Shown here: positions 1 through 7,995 of the stretch, piece by piece
Layout of the letters: each line of letters opens with the position of its first letter
Position numbering within the stretch: position 1 is the stretch's first letter
DNA from: an uncultured bacterium
GTDB lineage: Bacteria > Bacillota > Clostridia > Lachnospirales > Lachnospiraceae
Direction: 5' to 3'
NCBI GenBank assembly: GCA_947175015.1
Contig: CAMWLE010000033.1
Coordinates: forward strand, 1 to 33,610
DNA: 33,610 nt
Position numbers and translations under genes: made by a program
The notes under the pieces: model-generated
Told to the model about the DNA's origin: nothing
What the model saw: the letters and a program-made list of their open reading frames with translations, nothing else
Databases searched by the model: none

Positions 1-2
1 CA

Positions 3-200
3 AACCCAACAACGGCGCCTACGACGGAACCAAACCCAACAACGGCGCCTACGACAGAACCAGACCCGACAACAGAACCTGAGACGGAACCAGACCCGAC
101 AACAGAACCTGAGACGGAACCAGACCCGACAACAGAACCTGAGACGGAACCAGACCCAACAGCAAAACCCGCGACGAAACCAGACCCAACAACAGCACCT
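3..200 (+). repeat. 30-bp tandem repeats encoding EPDPTTEPET-type stalk
   Basis: In-frame units of 30 bp. Three nearly identical copies lie between about 55 and 150, flanked by diverged copies with A/T substitutions (NPTTAPTTEP upstream, DPTAKPATKP downstream). The array probably extends left of the window. Such arrays vary in copy number by slippage. Confidence 0.85.
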
Positions 201-1031
201 TCGACGGCGCCAGAAGCGGAGATTCCATTTATTGAGGGCGAATCAGGTAAGGACGGCTGGGAGGCCATTAAGGAAGATGCTGCAAATGCTCTTGAAGGAA
301 AGTGGATTAACGTAAATATGAATGGCGCATCCATTGTACCCGGAAATGTGCTTGACAGTGTGAAAGGACAGAATGTAACTATTTCCTTTGATATGGGGGA
401 CGGGATTAGTTGGCTTGTAAACGGCAGCAATGTTACGGCAGACCATGCAAACGATGTGGATTTATCCGTACAGGTTGGAACATCAGCTATTCCAGAGGAT
501 ATTGTGAATGACGTGGCCGGAGATTGTCAGACGAAACAGATTAGCCTTGCCCACAGTGGTGATTTTGGCTACAGCGCTGTACTTATGATCAATATGGATT
601 CGGCTAATGCGGAATTGTATGCAAATCTCTTCTATTATAATGAAAGTGCTGGCGGGCTTGAATTTGTCACTGCTGCCCAGATAAATGAGGATGGTATTGC
701 TGAATTGATATTTACACATGCTTCAAATTATGTCATTGTCCTAAGTGATGATGTCATGGACGAAAGCTCTAATGAGGATTCTTCCGGAAGTGACGATGAA
801 TCGGTACCTGCTAATGACAGCAGTTCACAGGAGACAGGAGAACAGTCTTCCAAAACTGGTGAATCGGATATTGTAATAGGCGGATCCGATGCTGTTGAAT
901 TGCAGCATGAAGGAAATGGCATGAAACTTATGTGGCTGATTTTGATTGTAGTTGCTGTAGTGGCAGCGATAGGAGCTATTACTTTTTTGGCTTATAAGAA
1001 AGTAGATAAAGAAGAAAATAAACAAGATTAA
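3..1031 (+). CDS. Surface protein with Pro/Thr repeats and C-terminal membrane anchor (5' truncated by window edge)
   Basis: The reading frame is open from the first bases, so the start lies outside the window. The first about 75 codons are low-complexity Pro/Thr/Glu/Asp repeats with a 10-residue unit (EPDPTTEPET), a typical wall-spanning stalk. A globular domain follows (roughly positions 220-740) that resembles the beta-rich domain found repeatedly in Lachnospiraceae secreted proteins; this is recognition by eye only. A Ser/Asp-rich spacer leads to one hydrophobic segment (codons for LMWLILIVVAVVAAIGAI) and a short Lys-rich tail. There is no LPXTG motif, so anchoring is probably by the membrane segment. 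A terminator follows directly. Likely extracellular, function unknown. Confidence 0.85.
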   Translation, partial: NPTTAPTTEPNPTTAPTTEPDPTTEPETEPDPTTEPETEPDPTTEPETEPDPTAKPATKPDPTTAPSTAPEAEIPFIEGESGKDGWEAIKEDAANALEGKWINVNMNGASIVPGNVLDSVKGQNVTISFDMGDGISWLVNGSNVTADHANDVDLSVQVGTSAIPEDIVNDVAGDCQTKQISLAHSGDFGYSAVLMINMDSANAELYANLFYYNESAGGLEFVTAAQINEDGIAELIFTHASNYVIVLSDDVMDESSNEDSSGSDDESVPANDSSSQETGEQSSKTGESDIVIGGSDAVELQHEGNGMKLMWLILIVVAVVAAIGAITFLAYKKVDKEENKQD

Positions 1032-1039
1032 CCAAAAGG

Positions 1040-1075
1040 AATGCTTGTGTTGCGGCACAGGCATTTCTTTTTATA
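1040..1075 (+). terminator. Rho-independent terminator of the surface-protein gene
   Basis: A 10-bp stem (aatgcttgtg / cacaggcatt, one G-U pair) with a 6-nt loop is followed by a T-rich run (tctttttatat). It starts 9 nt after the stop codon at 1029-1031. Confidence 0.85.
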
Positions 1076-1078
1076 TAA

Positions 1079-1579
1079 ATGCTGGATGCTGCATTACCGA
1101 TCGAAGCTGCATTAAACAAAGCAGCATTGGACGGAATTATACCGGATGGAGCAATATCAGACAGAACAGCATTAGAGGAAACTGTGCCGAATGGAGCGAT
1201 GTCAGACAAAGCAGAGTTAGAGGAAACTGTGCCGGATGGAATTTTGTTGGACAGAACAGCAATGGATGATATTGCTTCATACAATAGTTCAACGGACAGT
1301 ATGTTATTGCATTGGAATGGAATATCACTTGATGTTTCCAGGGATATTCCGGAGGGTGTAGCAGGCCATATTATAATAAAATTTCTAAATGAGGATGGTT
1401 CTGTTTGTTATAGTGGGTGGAGCATTGAGCATACAGAAGACGAAAAAGTAGATGGATTGATTGAGAGCAGGATAACGATTAACAAAGAGGGGAATGTTGC
1501 GAGAAATTTGATCTATGTAGTAGATGGGAATTCGTCTGCCGAGCCGGGTTCTGGAAGGACGGTTATGGAATTGAAATAG
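1079..1579 (+). CDS. Doubtful hypothetical protein with 15-residue N-terminal repeats
   Basis: An open frame of 166 codons sits directly behind the terminator. It has no visible ribosome site and an in-frame stop just before its ATG. Residues about 11-60 consist of 15-residue repeats of the pattern D-(R/K)-x-A-x-(L)-E-E-T-V-P-(N/D)-G. The C-terminal 90 residues look like an ordinary folded domain (HWNGISLDV to TVMELK) that I do not recognise. The absence of translation signals suggests either a gene remnant whose 5' part was lost or a start I cannot see. Its stop codon is 9 nt before the truncated BlaI start, whose ribosome site follows immediately, so the two may once have formed an operon. 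Confidence 0.35.
   Translation: MLDAALPIEAALNKAALDGIIPDGAISDRTALEETVPNGAMSDKAELEETVPDGILLDRTAMDDIASYNSSTDSMLLHWNGISLDVSRDIPEGVAGHIIIKFLNEDGSVCYSGWSIEHTEDEKVDGLIESRITINKEGNVARNLIYVVDGNSSAEPGSGRTVMELK
1121..1270 (+). repeat. 45-bp (15-codon) tandem repeats
   Basis: Units share the core gaggaaactgtgccg-atgga. Two clear copies run from about 1158 to 1247, with a more diverged copy before and a partial copy after. The period is 45 bp, so the frame is kept. Confidence 0.7.
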
Positions 1580-1588
1580 GAGAGAAGT

Positions 1589-1768
1589 ATGTCACAGCAA
1601 ATTTCGGAATCAGAATTGGTAATAATGAAAATCATATGGGAAAAAGGAGGGGTTGCCTTATATTCTTGTATTATGGAAGAGTTGGATAAGGATAAGAATG
1701 AATGGAAAAAAATACGGTATTGCTTTATGATACTTTTTGTGCAATATTTTTCAGATAAGTGCTTTTAA
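1589..1768 (+). pseudogene. Truncated BlaI/MecI/CopY-family repressor
   Basis: The first 35 codons read as the classic start of a BlaI/MecI winged-helix repressor (ISESELVIMKIIWEKGG followed by IMEELDKDKNEWKK). A good ribosome site (aggagagaag) precedes the ATG. After the Trp-Lys-Lys codons the frame runs through a poly-A tract and ends within about 20 unrelated residues. A one-base shift there gives NTVLLY, close to the expected family sequence, so a frameshift in the A run plus a deletion of the rest of the gene explains it. At 59 residues it lacks the dimerisation half (family about 120-130 aa) and the usual BlaR1 partner, so it should be non-functional. Confidence 0.75.
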
Positions 1769-1782
1769 ATTGGAATATTTTG

Positions 1783-1791
1783 TGCTAAAAT
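1783..1791 (+). promoter_or_regulatory. Possible extended -10 promoter of the antiporter operon
   Basis: TGC-TAAAAT is an extended -10 element in the AT-rich gap before the first operon gene. No good -35 box is visible at 16-18 bp spacing, so this is a weak call. Confidence 0.35.
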
Positions 1792-1853
1792 GTGAAACTT
1801 GTAAGGAAGAGATGTGTCATGAAAGGCATACGCTGCTTTTTCATCCGGATTGG

Positions 1854-1880
1854 TGATGCCGTGGAGAGGCATCATGGAGG
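1854..1880 (+). promoter_or_regulatory. Leader hairpin next to the mrpE ribosome site
   Basis: A perfect 7-bp stem (tgatgcc / ggcatca, 7-nt loop) ends 1 nt before the GGAGG at 1876-1880 that serves the ATG at 1886. Its 3' arm holds an upstream in-frame ATG (1874), which argues for 1886 as the true start. An earlier ggcat at about 1824-1828 could pair instead with the 5' arm, so two alternative folds are possible. Confidence 0.4.
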
Positions 1881-1885
1881 TTATT

Positions 1886-2392
1886 ATGTATCTGCTGTAT
1901 TTTTTCATATGGGTGATATTTAATGGGAGTTTTACATTGGAGATAGGTTTGATTGGTTTGGTGATTGCAGGGGTGTTAGTTGCGTTTACCTGTAAATTTA
2001 TGGATTACAGCATTGCGAAAGAATTGTGGGTTTACAAGAGAACATTTTTCTTTCTGAAATACATTTGCCTGTTAGTGAAGGAAATTGTGAAGGCAAATAT
2101 CAATGTCATTCATATGATATTGACCCAGAGAGAAGAGGTGGAGCCTGTGCTGGTTAGTTTTCAATCTGATCTGAAGACGGCTGTGGGCAGGGCGTTTCTG
2201 GCAAATTGTATCACTTTGACGCCAGGTACTATTACTGTCACATTGGAGGATTCAAAGTATACAGTACATTGTCTGGATGAAACCATGGCAGAAGATATTC
2301 ATGAAAGTCAATTTATTGAATATATCAGACAGTTAGAGGAAAACAGAAATCCGGGGAAGCATGAACGGAATGAAGATTTTACAAGTCAATAA
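1886..2392 (+). CDS. mrpE: Na+/H+ antiporter subunit MrpE/MnhE
   Basis: A 168-residue membrane protein of the MnhE family, the usual size. It opens with two hydrophobic segments (residues 1-15 and 20-36). A basic stretch and a third hydrophobic segment (52-66) follow, then the family signatures VKEIVKANI (64-72) and NCITLTPGT (107-115), and a soluble C-terminal domain. In Mrp complexes this subunit is needed for assembly and for cation/proton exchange. I chose the ATG at 1886 because GGAGG lies 5 nt upstream; the longer frame from 1850 has no support. It is the first of ten same-strand genes. The end is 57 nt before mrpF. Confidence 0.93.
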   Translation: MYLLYFFIWVIFNGSFTLEIGLIGLVIAGVLVAFTCKFMDYSIAKELWVYKRTFFFLKYICLLVKEIVKANINVIHMILTQREEVEPVLVSFQSDLKTAVGRAFLANCITLTPGTITVTLEDSKYTVHCLDETMAEDIHESQFIEYIRQLEENRNPGKHERNEDFTSQ

Positions 2393-2449
2393 GAGGGTGT
2401 GTAAGTTAATAGAATCTGACAAGAATAAGGAACAGGAAGTAAATGGGTC

Positions 2450-2806
2450 ATGGGAAAAGGAATTGAGGGTTTGGAACAAGCTTATCATATTTTATTTATG
2501 GTGATATTGATTATATTGGCCATTTTGTTGATGCTGTGTCTGGTACGTGCCATTATAGGTCCCAGGATTGCGGACAGGATAGTGTCAGTAAATATGATGG
2601 GAACCATGGTTATAGTGATGATTGCGATTCTGGCGTTGATGTTGGGTGAAGGTTATTTGGTGGATATCTGTATTATTTATGCCATGATCAGTTTCCTTGC
2701 GGTCATTGTGCTGACAAAAGTGTGTATGGGAGTATATTTGGAGAAAAAGGAAGCGGCGGAGGCAGAAGGCAGGGAAACTGTGGAGGAAAAAGATGGCGGT
2801 CATTGA
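2450..2806 (+). CDS. mrpF: Na+/H+ antiporter subunit MrpF/MnhF
   Basis: 118 residues with three predicted membrane helices (about 12-36, 48-66, 70-93). The MnhF signature RAIIGPRIADRIVSVN at 33-48 lies in the loop between helices 1 and 2. The C-terminal 25 residues are charged (Glu/Lys-rich), longer than in compact homologues. The gene overlaps mrpG by 14 nt, which implies translational coupling. The start has a modest ribosome site (ggaag) about 10 nt upstream. Confidence 0.93.
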   Translation: MGKGIEGLEQAYHILFMVILIILAILLMLCLVRAIIGPRIADRIVSVNMMGTMVIVMIAILALMLGEGYLVDICIIYAMISFLAVIVLTKVCMGVYLEKKEAAEAEGRETVEEKDGGH

Positions 2807-3185
2807 ATGGATTCGTTTTATAATTGGCGGCGGGCTGTTACTGTGTGGGCTTGCAATTTTTATTATTGAAATAATCGGCGTATTTCGTTTTCATTATGTT
2901 TTGAATCGAATGCATGCTGCTGCTATGGGGGATACTCTTGGGATTGGATTTGCATTGCTTGGTCTGATTGTCATGAGTGGTTTTAGTTTTACATCCTTGA
3001 AACTGTTTCTTGTCATTGTATTTTTGTGGTTTTCGTCGCCGGTATCGTCACATTTGATTGCCAGGCTGGAGGTGACAACGGACGAAGAAAAGGAGAAGCA
3101 TTATGGTGTTATCATCATGGATGTGCACACGAGTACAAACAAATCGCTGGAAAAAAAAGAAGATGAAAAGAAAACTGCGTTATGA
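2793..3185 (+). CDS. mrpG: Na+/H+ antiporter subunit MrpG/MnhG
   Basis: 130 residues with three predicted helices and the MnhG signature FHYVLNRMHAAAMGDTLG at 33-50, then SSPVSSHLIAR at 81-91. A strong GGAGG sits 6 nt before the ATG, inside the end of mrpF. The C-terminal 35 residues are hydrophilic and Lys/Glu-rich. In the complex MrpE, F and G form one end of the membrane arm. The 3' end overlaps the next gene. Confidence 0.93.
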   Translation: MAVIEWIRFIIGGGLLLCGLAIFIIEIIGVFRFHYVLNRMHAAAMGDTLGIGFALLGLIVMSGFSFTSLKLFLVIVFLWFSSPVSSHLIARLEVTTDEEKEKHYGVIIMDVHTSTNKSLEKKEDEKKTAL

Positions 3186-3570
3186 TATTGAAATGGGGGC
3201 ATATATTGTGACTATATTTACTTGTATTTTGTTGGGATTTCTGGTGGTTTGTGCAATTGCGGCCAGTTTATCGAAGAATCTTTTGAATACCATATTGATT
3301 TTCATGTCTTATAGCCTGGTGATGTCTATTATATGGATATTATTGGAGTCTCCGGATCTGGCAATCACGGAGGCAGCGGTAGGGGCAGGTGTGACTACGG
3401 TTCTGTTCCTGGTAACCTTGAAGAAAATTGATGCTATCAAAAAAGATGGTGATGGCGGACAAGATAACAATATCGAAAGGAATGATATTGTGGAAGAAAA
3501 TAGGAATGTCAAAAAAGAAGGCACTTGTGAAATAGATGGAAATAGAAGAAGAGGGTGTGAAGAGGAATGA
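3163..3570 (+). CDS. MbhD/DUF4040-type subunit (split-off part of MrpA)
   Basis: 135 residues. Hydrophobic helices run over 12-33, 40-60 and 72-86, with the DUF4040/MbhD signature ESPDLAITEAAVGAG at 62-76. In many bacteria this segment is the C-terminal part of the large MrpA protein; here, as in archaeal Mbh and Mbs complexes, it is a separate gene. The family is known to line the region where the ion path meets the antiporter subunits. The long hydrophilic tail (about 45 residues, Asp/Asn/Glu-rich) is unusual. The start at 3163 is a choice within an overlap with mrpG; the longer frame from 3103 would add 20 residues without any homology. The stop overlaps the next ATG (ATGA). Confidence 0.85.
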   Translation: MKRKLRYDIEMGAYIVTIFTCILLGFLVVCAIAASLSKNLLNTILIFMSYSLVMSIIWILLESPDLAITEAAVGAGVTTVLFLVTLKKIDAIKKDGDGGQDNNIERNDIVEENRNVKKEGTCEIDGNRRRGCEEE

Positions 3571-4559
3571 GTAAAAAAGTTCCGGAAGAACAATATCAGC
3601 AGACTTTTTCCTATAAGTTCAGTCAGTGGTTGGAAGGCAATAGTAGTGCATTGTCAGATTACACGCCGGAGGATAAGAATAGAAACAGTGGACATGAGAA
3701 AGTCCAAAGGTGGGATACAAGAGAGGAACAATACCTTATCCAGAAGGAGAAGCAGCAAAAAAAGAAGGAAAAAATGAAACTGACAGAACAGGTTTATGAT
3801 ATGGAGCACAATACGGAGATTCGGATTTTCCGGAAGGTATACCGTATTTTCAGTGCTTTGTTCTGTATTTTTCTTGTGGTGATGCTTCTGACGGCGGTTT
3901 CTGCTTTGCCTGATTTTGGCAATGAGGAGAATCCGGTCAACAATGAAGTGGCGGCTCGTTATATTGAAAAGGGACTGCAGGAGACCGGTGCGGTAAATAT
4001 TGTTACGGGAATGATTCTGGACTACAGAGCATTTGATACTTTGGGAGAGTCTCATGTGCTCTTTATTGCAACCTGTACGGTATTGATTCTGCTGCGAAAT
4101 GATAAGAAAGAGAAAGAAATCAATGATAGAACCCATGAGCCGAAAAATGATGTGATATTGCAGACTGTGGCGAGAATTCTGGTGCCTCCTATTTTCATTT
4201 TCGGAATTTATCTGATTCTGGCCGGACATTTGGGGCCGGGCGGAGGATTTTCCGGAGGTGCTGTCATCGGAGCAGGGTTGATTCTGTATCTGAATGCCTT
4301 TGGTTTTGCCAAAACGGAGAAATTTTTTACGGTCAAAACCTACCGGCGGATTAGTTTCTGCGCCCTTGCCTGTTACAGCATTGCAAAAAGCTATTCCTTT
4401 TATACGGGAGCAAATCATATAGAAAGTGTGATTCCCTTGGGGACGCCGGGGGCGATTATCAGCAGCGGACTGATTTTGTTGTTAAATATCTGTGTGGGTA
4501 CGGTGGTGGCAGGTACCATGTATACCTTTTATGTCATGTTCCGAAAGGGTGATTATTGA
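3567..4559 (+). CDS. Fused MbhE-like and MnhB (MrpB) subunit with charged N-terminal extension
   Basis: 330 residues. Residues 1-90 are soluble, with a Lys/Gln/Glu-rich stretch at 55-75 that may form a coiled coil. Residues 94-180 hold two helices and the MbhE-like segment with VNIVTGMILDYRAFDTLGES at 143-162. Residues 197-330 are a MnhB domain with four helices and GHLGPGGGFSGG at 220-231. MbhE and MnhB are usually either separate genes or parts of MrpA and MrpB; the fusion keeps the Mbh order (MbhE then MbhF). The ATG overlaps the previous stop (ATGA) with an agagga ribosome site, and the TGA overlaps the mnhC start, so translation is probably coupled through the three genes. Confidence 0.88.
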   Translation: MSKKVPEEQYQQTFSYKFSQWLEGNSSALSDYTPEDKNRNSGHEKVQRWDTREEQYLIQKEKQQKKKEKMKLTEQVYDMEHNTEIRIFRKVYRIFSALFCIFLVVMLLTAVSALPDFGNEENPVNNEVAARYIEKGLQETGAVNIVTGMILDYRAFDTLGESHVLFIATCTVLILLRNDKKEKEINDRTHEPKNDVILQTVARILVPPIFIFGIYLILAGHLGPGGGFSGGAVIGAGLILYLNAFGFAKTEKFFTVKTYRRISFCALACYSIAKSYSFYTGANHIESVIPLGTPGAIISSGLILLLNICVGTVVAGTMYTFYVMFRKGDY

Positions 4560-4936
4560 TGAGTTTTGGAAATTTGTTCAGCAATTATGAGGAAGCTGTT
4601 GCCATGATTCTGTTTGGTATCGGTTTTTCTAATTTGTTATTGCAGAAAAATTTGATTAAGAAGATTATCGGCCTGAATATTATGGATACGGCAACTTATC
4701 TCTTTCTTGCATTAAAGGGCTATATTGAGGGCAGGAAGGCTCCGGTGGTGGTGGATGGAGTGCAGAGTGTGGAAGCGTATGTGAATCCTATTCCCAGTGG
4801 ATTGGTGCTGACAGGTATTGTGGTCTCTGTGTCAGTGACAGCATTAATGTTATCATTGACCATACGATTGTATCGACGATATCATACGTTGGATTTGGAC
4901 GAGATATCTACACAACTGAAAAAGGAGGGAAAATAA
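4559..4936 (+). CDS. mrpC: Na+/H+ antiporter subunit MrpC/MnhC (NuoK-like)
   Basis: 125 residues with three helices (about 12-28, 35-53, 80-103) and the NuoK/MnhC pattern around GLNIMDTATYLFLA (39-52). NuoK homologues carry buried acidic residues for proton transfer; D44 here lies in that region. The ATG overlaps the preceding TGA; the TTG one codon earlier is not needed. The stop TAA shares a base with the next ATG. Confidence 0.92.
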   Translation: MSFGNLFSNYEEAVAMILFGIGFSNLLLQKNLIKKIIGLNIMDTATYLFLALKGYIEGRKAPVVVDGVQSVEAYVNPIPSGLVLTGIVVSVSVTALMLSLTIRLYRRYHTLDLDEISTQLKKEGK

Positions 4937-6450
4937 TGGATTTCGTGTGTAATTTTCCTTTCATATCCATCATTCTGTCATTGTTTTCCGGTCCTCTGTG
5001 TTCTATTCTGCCCGGAAAATGGGCAAAACGTGTGAATGGAATTGTAATTATTGTGGTTGGTATCTTGTCTGCATTTGTTCTTGCGTATGTGACTGGGACA
5101 GGGGAGGCATTTATCTATCGGATGGGACATTTTCCGGCGCCTTGGGGCAATGAAATCCGGATTGGGGTATTGGAAGCTTTTATGGGGCTTTTCTTCTGTG
5201 TGATTATGCTGTTGTGCATGGTGGCCGGTGTCAGAGAACGCGAAGCACAGATTGAAGAGAGTAAGCAGAATCTCTATTATGTTATGGTGAATCTGCTGCT
5301 TTGCTCGCTTTTGGCTTTGATTTATACCAATGATCTGTTTACCGCATATGTATTTGTGGAAATTAATACCATATCTGCCTGCGGGTTGATTATGATTCGG
5401 CAGAATGGACGAACCATTGAAGCAGCTACCAGGTATATGATCATGAGCCTGTTAGGTTCCGGTCTGTTATTGCTGGGTATCTGCTTTTTATATGATTTGA
5501 CAGGGCATTTGTTGATGAGCAATATTAAGGAGCAGGTGCATATTTTAGCGCAGACGGGACAGTATCATATTCCGTTGATGGTATCGGTAGGGTTGATATC
5601 TGTGGGTCTTGCCATGAAAAGCGCATTATATCCTTTTCACGCATGGCTTCCGGATGCCTATGGATATTCTACGTTATCCTCAGCGGCGATTTTGTCTTCT
5701 TTGGTTTCAAAGGGTTATATTTTTCTGCTGATTAAGGTGTTTTACAGGGTTGTGGGATTTGAGATTCTCACAGGGAGCAAGGTTGCCAATGTGCTGTTTG
5801 TATTTGGAATCGTAGGGATGATCATGGGTTCCATTAATGCGATTCAGGAGGAACAGATTACACGTATGATTGCGTATTCTTCTGTAGCGCAGATAGGGTA
5901 TATTTATATGGGTATCGGACTGGCGACGCAGGAGGGAATGGTGGCAAGCATTTATCATGTGATTTCCCACGGGGCTACCAAATCTCTGCTTTTTGTGGCG
6001 GCTTCCGGTCTTGCGGCGGCTTCCGCAGGGAGAACCAGCAGGGAGCTGGTAGGATCAGGATATCGGAATAAGCTGGCAGGGATTGCTTTTACCGTGGGTT
6101 CTCTGTCCATGGTGGGAATGCCGATGTTTTCCGGTTTTATATCAAAGCTGTTCTTTGCGCAGGCAGCGGTGGGGCATGCACATAAGATGCTGCCCACCTT
6201 TATTGCGCTGGCAATCAGTACGGTGCTGAATGCGGCTTATTTTATGAAGATGGTAATATGTATCTATTCTCCTCGTTACGGAGGTGATACAACGGGAGAA
6301 AACACAATAGTTGGCAGAGTGGTTTTCATGAAGGAACAGCCAGTGAAATCTGTGGCATTGATTTGTTTTATTGTGCTGAATGTTGTATTGGGTTTGAATT
6401 CCGAACCGATTATACGGTTGATTCAGAAGGGACTTGCCATGTTCGGCTAA
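4936..6450 (+). CDS. mrpD: Na+/H+ antiporter subunit MrpD/MnhD
   Basis: 504 residues, about 14 predicted helices, of the proton_antipo_M (complex I ND2/4/5) family and of MrpD length. The residues known to carry protons in this family are present: Glu142 in helix 5 (YVFVEIN), Lys228 in helix 7 (AMKSALYPFHAWLP, His235) and Lys259 in helix 8 (SLVSKGY). An aggagg site lies about 6 nt before the ATG. It is the eighth piece in the Mbh-like gene order, matching MbhH/MrpD. Role: one ion-translocating channel of the membrane complex. Confidence 0.93.
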   Translation: MDFVCNFPFISIILSLFSGPLCSILPGKWAKRVNGIVIIVVGILSAFVLAYVTGTGEAFIYRMGHFPAPWGNEIRIGVLEAFMGLFFCVIMLLCMVAGVREREAQIEESKQNLYYVMVNLLLCSLLALIYTNDLFTAYVFVEINTISACGLIMIRQNGRTIEAATRYMIMSLLGSGLLLLGICFLYDLTGHLLMSNIKEQVHILAQTGQYHIPLMVSVGLISVGLAMKSALYPFHAWLPDAYGYSTLSSAAILSSLVSKGYIFLLIKVFYRVVGFEILTGSKVANVLFVFGIVGMIMGSINAIQEEQITRMIAYSSVAQIGYIYMGIGLATQEGMVASIYHVISHGATKSLLFVAASGLAAASAGRTSRELVGSGYRNKLAGIAFTVGSLSMVGMPMFSGFISKLFFAQAAVGHAHKMLPTFIALAISTVLNAAYFMKMVICIYSPRYGGDTTGENTIVGRVVFMKEQPVKSVALICFIVLNVVLGLNSEPIIRLIQKGLAMFG

Positions 6451-6463
6451 AGGGGGTGTTTGG

Positions 6464-7963
6464 ATGCAAGGTTTGTTATTGATTTCCATAGGGCTGCCTG
6501 CTGTGGCAGGAATCTTGCTGCTTGTCCTGGCTTTTTCTGAACATTTGCGGGCAGTAGGCGGTACTGGTGTGAAGCATATGCGCTTATACCTTTTTGTGAG
6601 TGTTATGTTGGTGGCTTCCGTTCTATTGGCGACCACTGCCGCCTGGACAGGTGATAACAGTGTTGTGCTATTCAGGTTGATAGAATCCATACCTGTGTAT
6701 TTTCGTGTGGATGAGGTGGGAAGGTTTTTTATCACAATTGTCAGTGTCATCTGGCTGGCAGTGGGGCTGTATTCCGTTCCTTACATGAAGCATGAAGGCG
6801 GGGAAAAACGGTATTATGGCTTTTTTCTGTTGAGTTATGGGGTATTGACAGGATTTGTCTATGCCGGGAATTTGATTACCATGTATTTGTTTTATGAGTT
6901 GATTACATTGGTATCCATGCCTTTGGTGCTTCATAATGGCACCAGGGAAGCTGTGACGGCCGCCAGGAAATATTTATTTTATTCTCTGTGCGGTGCATAT
7001 GGGGGATTGTTTGGCATATTTTTTTTGTATCGTTATTGCGGTTCCCTGGATTTTATGATGGGCGGAACCTTGGATGCTGCCGCAGTGAGAGGGCATGAGG
7101 GGATTTTGCTGATGGTAGTGTTTGTTATGTTGATGGGATTCGGAGTCAAAGCGGGAATGCTTCCTTTCCATGCATGGCTGCCCGCGGCGCATTCGGTTGC
7201 ACCGTCTCCGGCATCGGCGATGTTGTCGGCTGTTATTGTGAAAGCAGGGGTGATTGCTATTGTCAGGGTGGTGTTCTATGTCATAGGGACAGATTTCCTG
7301 AGAGGTACCTGGGTACAATATTTATGGATGACACTTGCCTTATTGACAGTATTTATGGGGTCCATGCTGGCCTATCGGGAACGTGGGTTCAAGAAGAGGC
7401 TGGCTTATTCTACGGTTAGCCAGGTTTCTTATATTTTGTATGGTTTATCTCTGCTGACTTCTGAAGCAATGGCGGGGGCATTGTTTCATGTGGCTGCACA
7501 TGGGTTGATAAAATGCGGTTTGTTTCTGACAGCGGGTGTGTTTCTGTATCGTTTCGGGTATACAAGGGTGGAGGAGCTGGAAGGGCTGGGAAAAGAGATG
7601 CCAAAGGTAATGTGGTGTTATACTTTATTTGCTCTGGGACTCGTTGGAATACCGCCCACATGCGGTTTTATCAGCAAATGGTATCTGGCACAGGGTTCTC
7701 TGCATTCGGAAATTCCGGTGTTTTCCTGGCTGGGGCCGGTGGTGTTGTTAGTCAGTGCTCTGCTGACCGCCGGATATCTTCTGCCCATTACCATAAAGGG
7801 ATTCTTTCCGGGGGAAGAAAAGTCTCGTGAAAATAGGAAGGTGCATTCTGGTGAAGAAGTATGTCAGGGGAAAGAGATTGCTTCCAGTATGTTGATACCG
7901 TTGCTTGTGTTGGCGGTGCTGGTGCTTGTACTGGGAATTTTTCCCATAACTTTATTCAAATGA
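6464..7963 (+). CDS. Second antiporter-like (complex I ND4/ND5 family) subunit
   Basis: 499 residues, polytopic. Family residues are intact: Glu145 (LFYELITL), Lys229 (GFGVKAGMLPFHAWLP, His236), His243 (AAHSVAPSP) and Lys260 (VIVKAG). The helix 7-8 loop (PAAHSVAPSPASAMLS) is of the NuoM/MrpD/MbhH kind. The start is the ATG at 6464 with an agggggtg site 5-6 nt upstream; the longer frame begins at an unsupported TTG inside mrpD. A hydrophilic loop near the C-terminus (about 450-475) precedes a last helix. Extra channel subunit relative to classic Mrp. Confidence 0.9.
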   Translation: MQGLLLISIGLPAVAGILLLVLAFSEHLRAVGGTGVKHMRLYLFVSVMLVASVLLATTAAWTGDNSVVLFRLIESIPVYFRVDEVGRFFITIVSVIWLAVGLYSVPYMKHEGGEKRYYGFFLLSYGVLTGFVYAGNLITMYLFYELITLVSMPLVLHNGTREAVTAARKYLFYSLCGAYGGLFGIFFLYRYCGSLDFMMGGTLDAAAVRGHEGILLMVVFVMLMGFGVKAGMLPFHAWLPAAHSVAPSPASAMLSAVIVKAGVIAIVRVVFYVIGTDFLRGTWVQYLWMTLALLTVFMGSMLAYRERGFKKRLAYSTVSQVSYILYGLSLLTSEAMAGALFHVAAHGLIKCGLFLTAGVFLYRFGYTRVEELEGLGKEMPKVMWCYTLFALGLVGIPPTCGFISKWYLAQGSLHSEIPVFSWLGPVVLLVSALLTAGYLLPITIKGFFPGEEKSRENRKVHSGEEVCQGKEIASSMLIPLLVLAVLVLVLGIFPITLFK

Positions 7964-7995
7964 GCACAGAGCCAGGGGCTAACAACGGACTTTGG

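Noticed and set aside
3654..4418. 254-codon minus-strand open frame
   Set aside because: Shadow of the MbhE-MnhB gene; rich in His/Gln/Arg as expected for antisense of a membrane protein.
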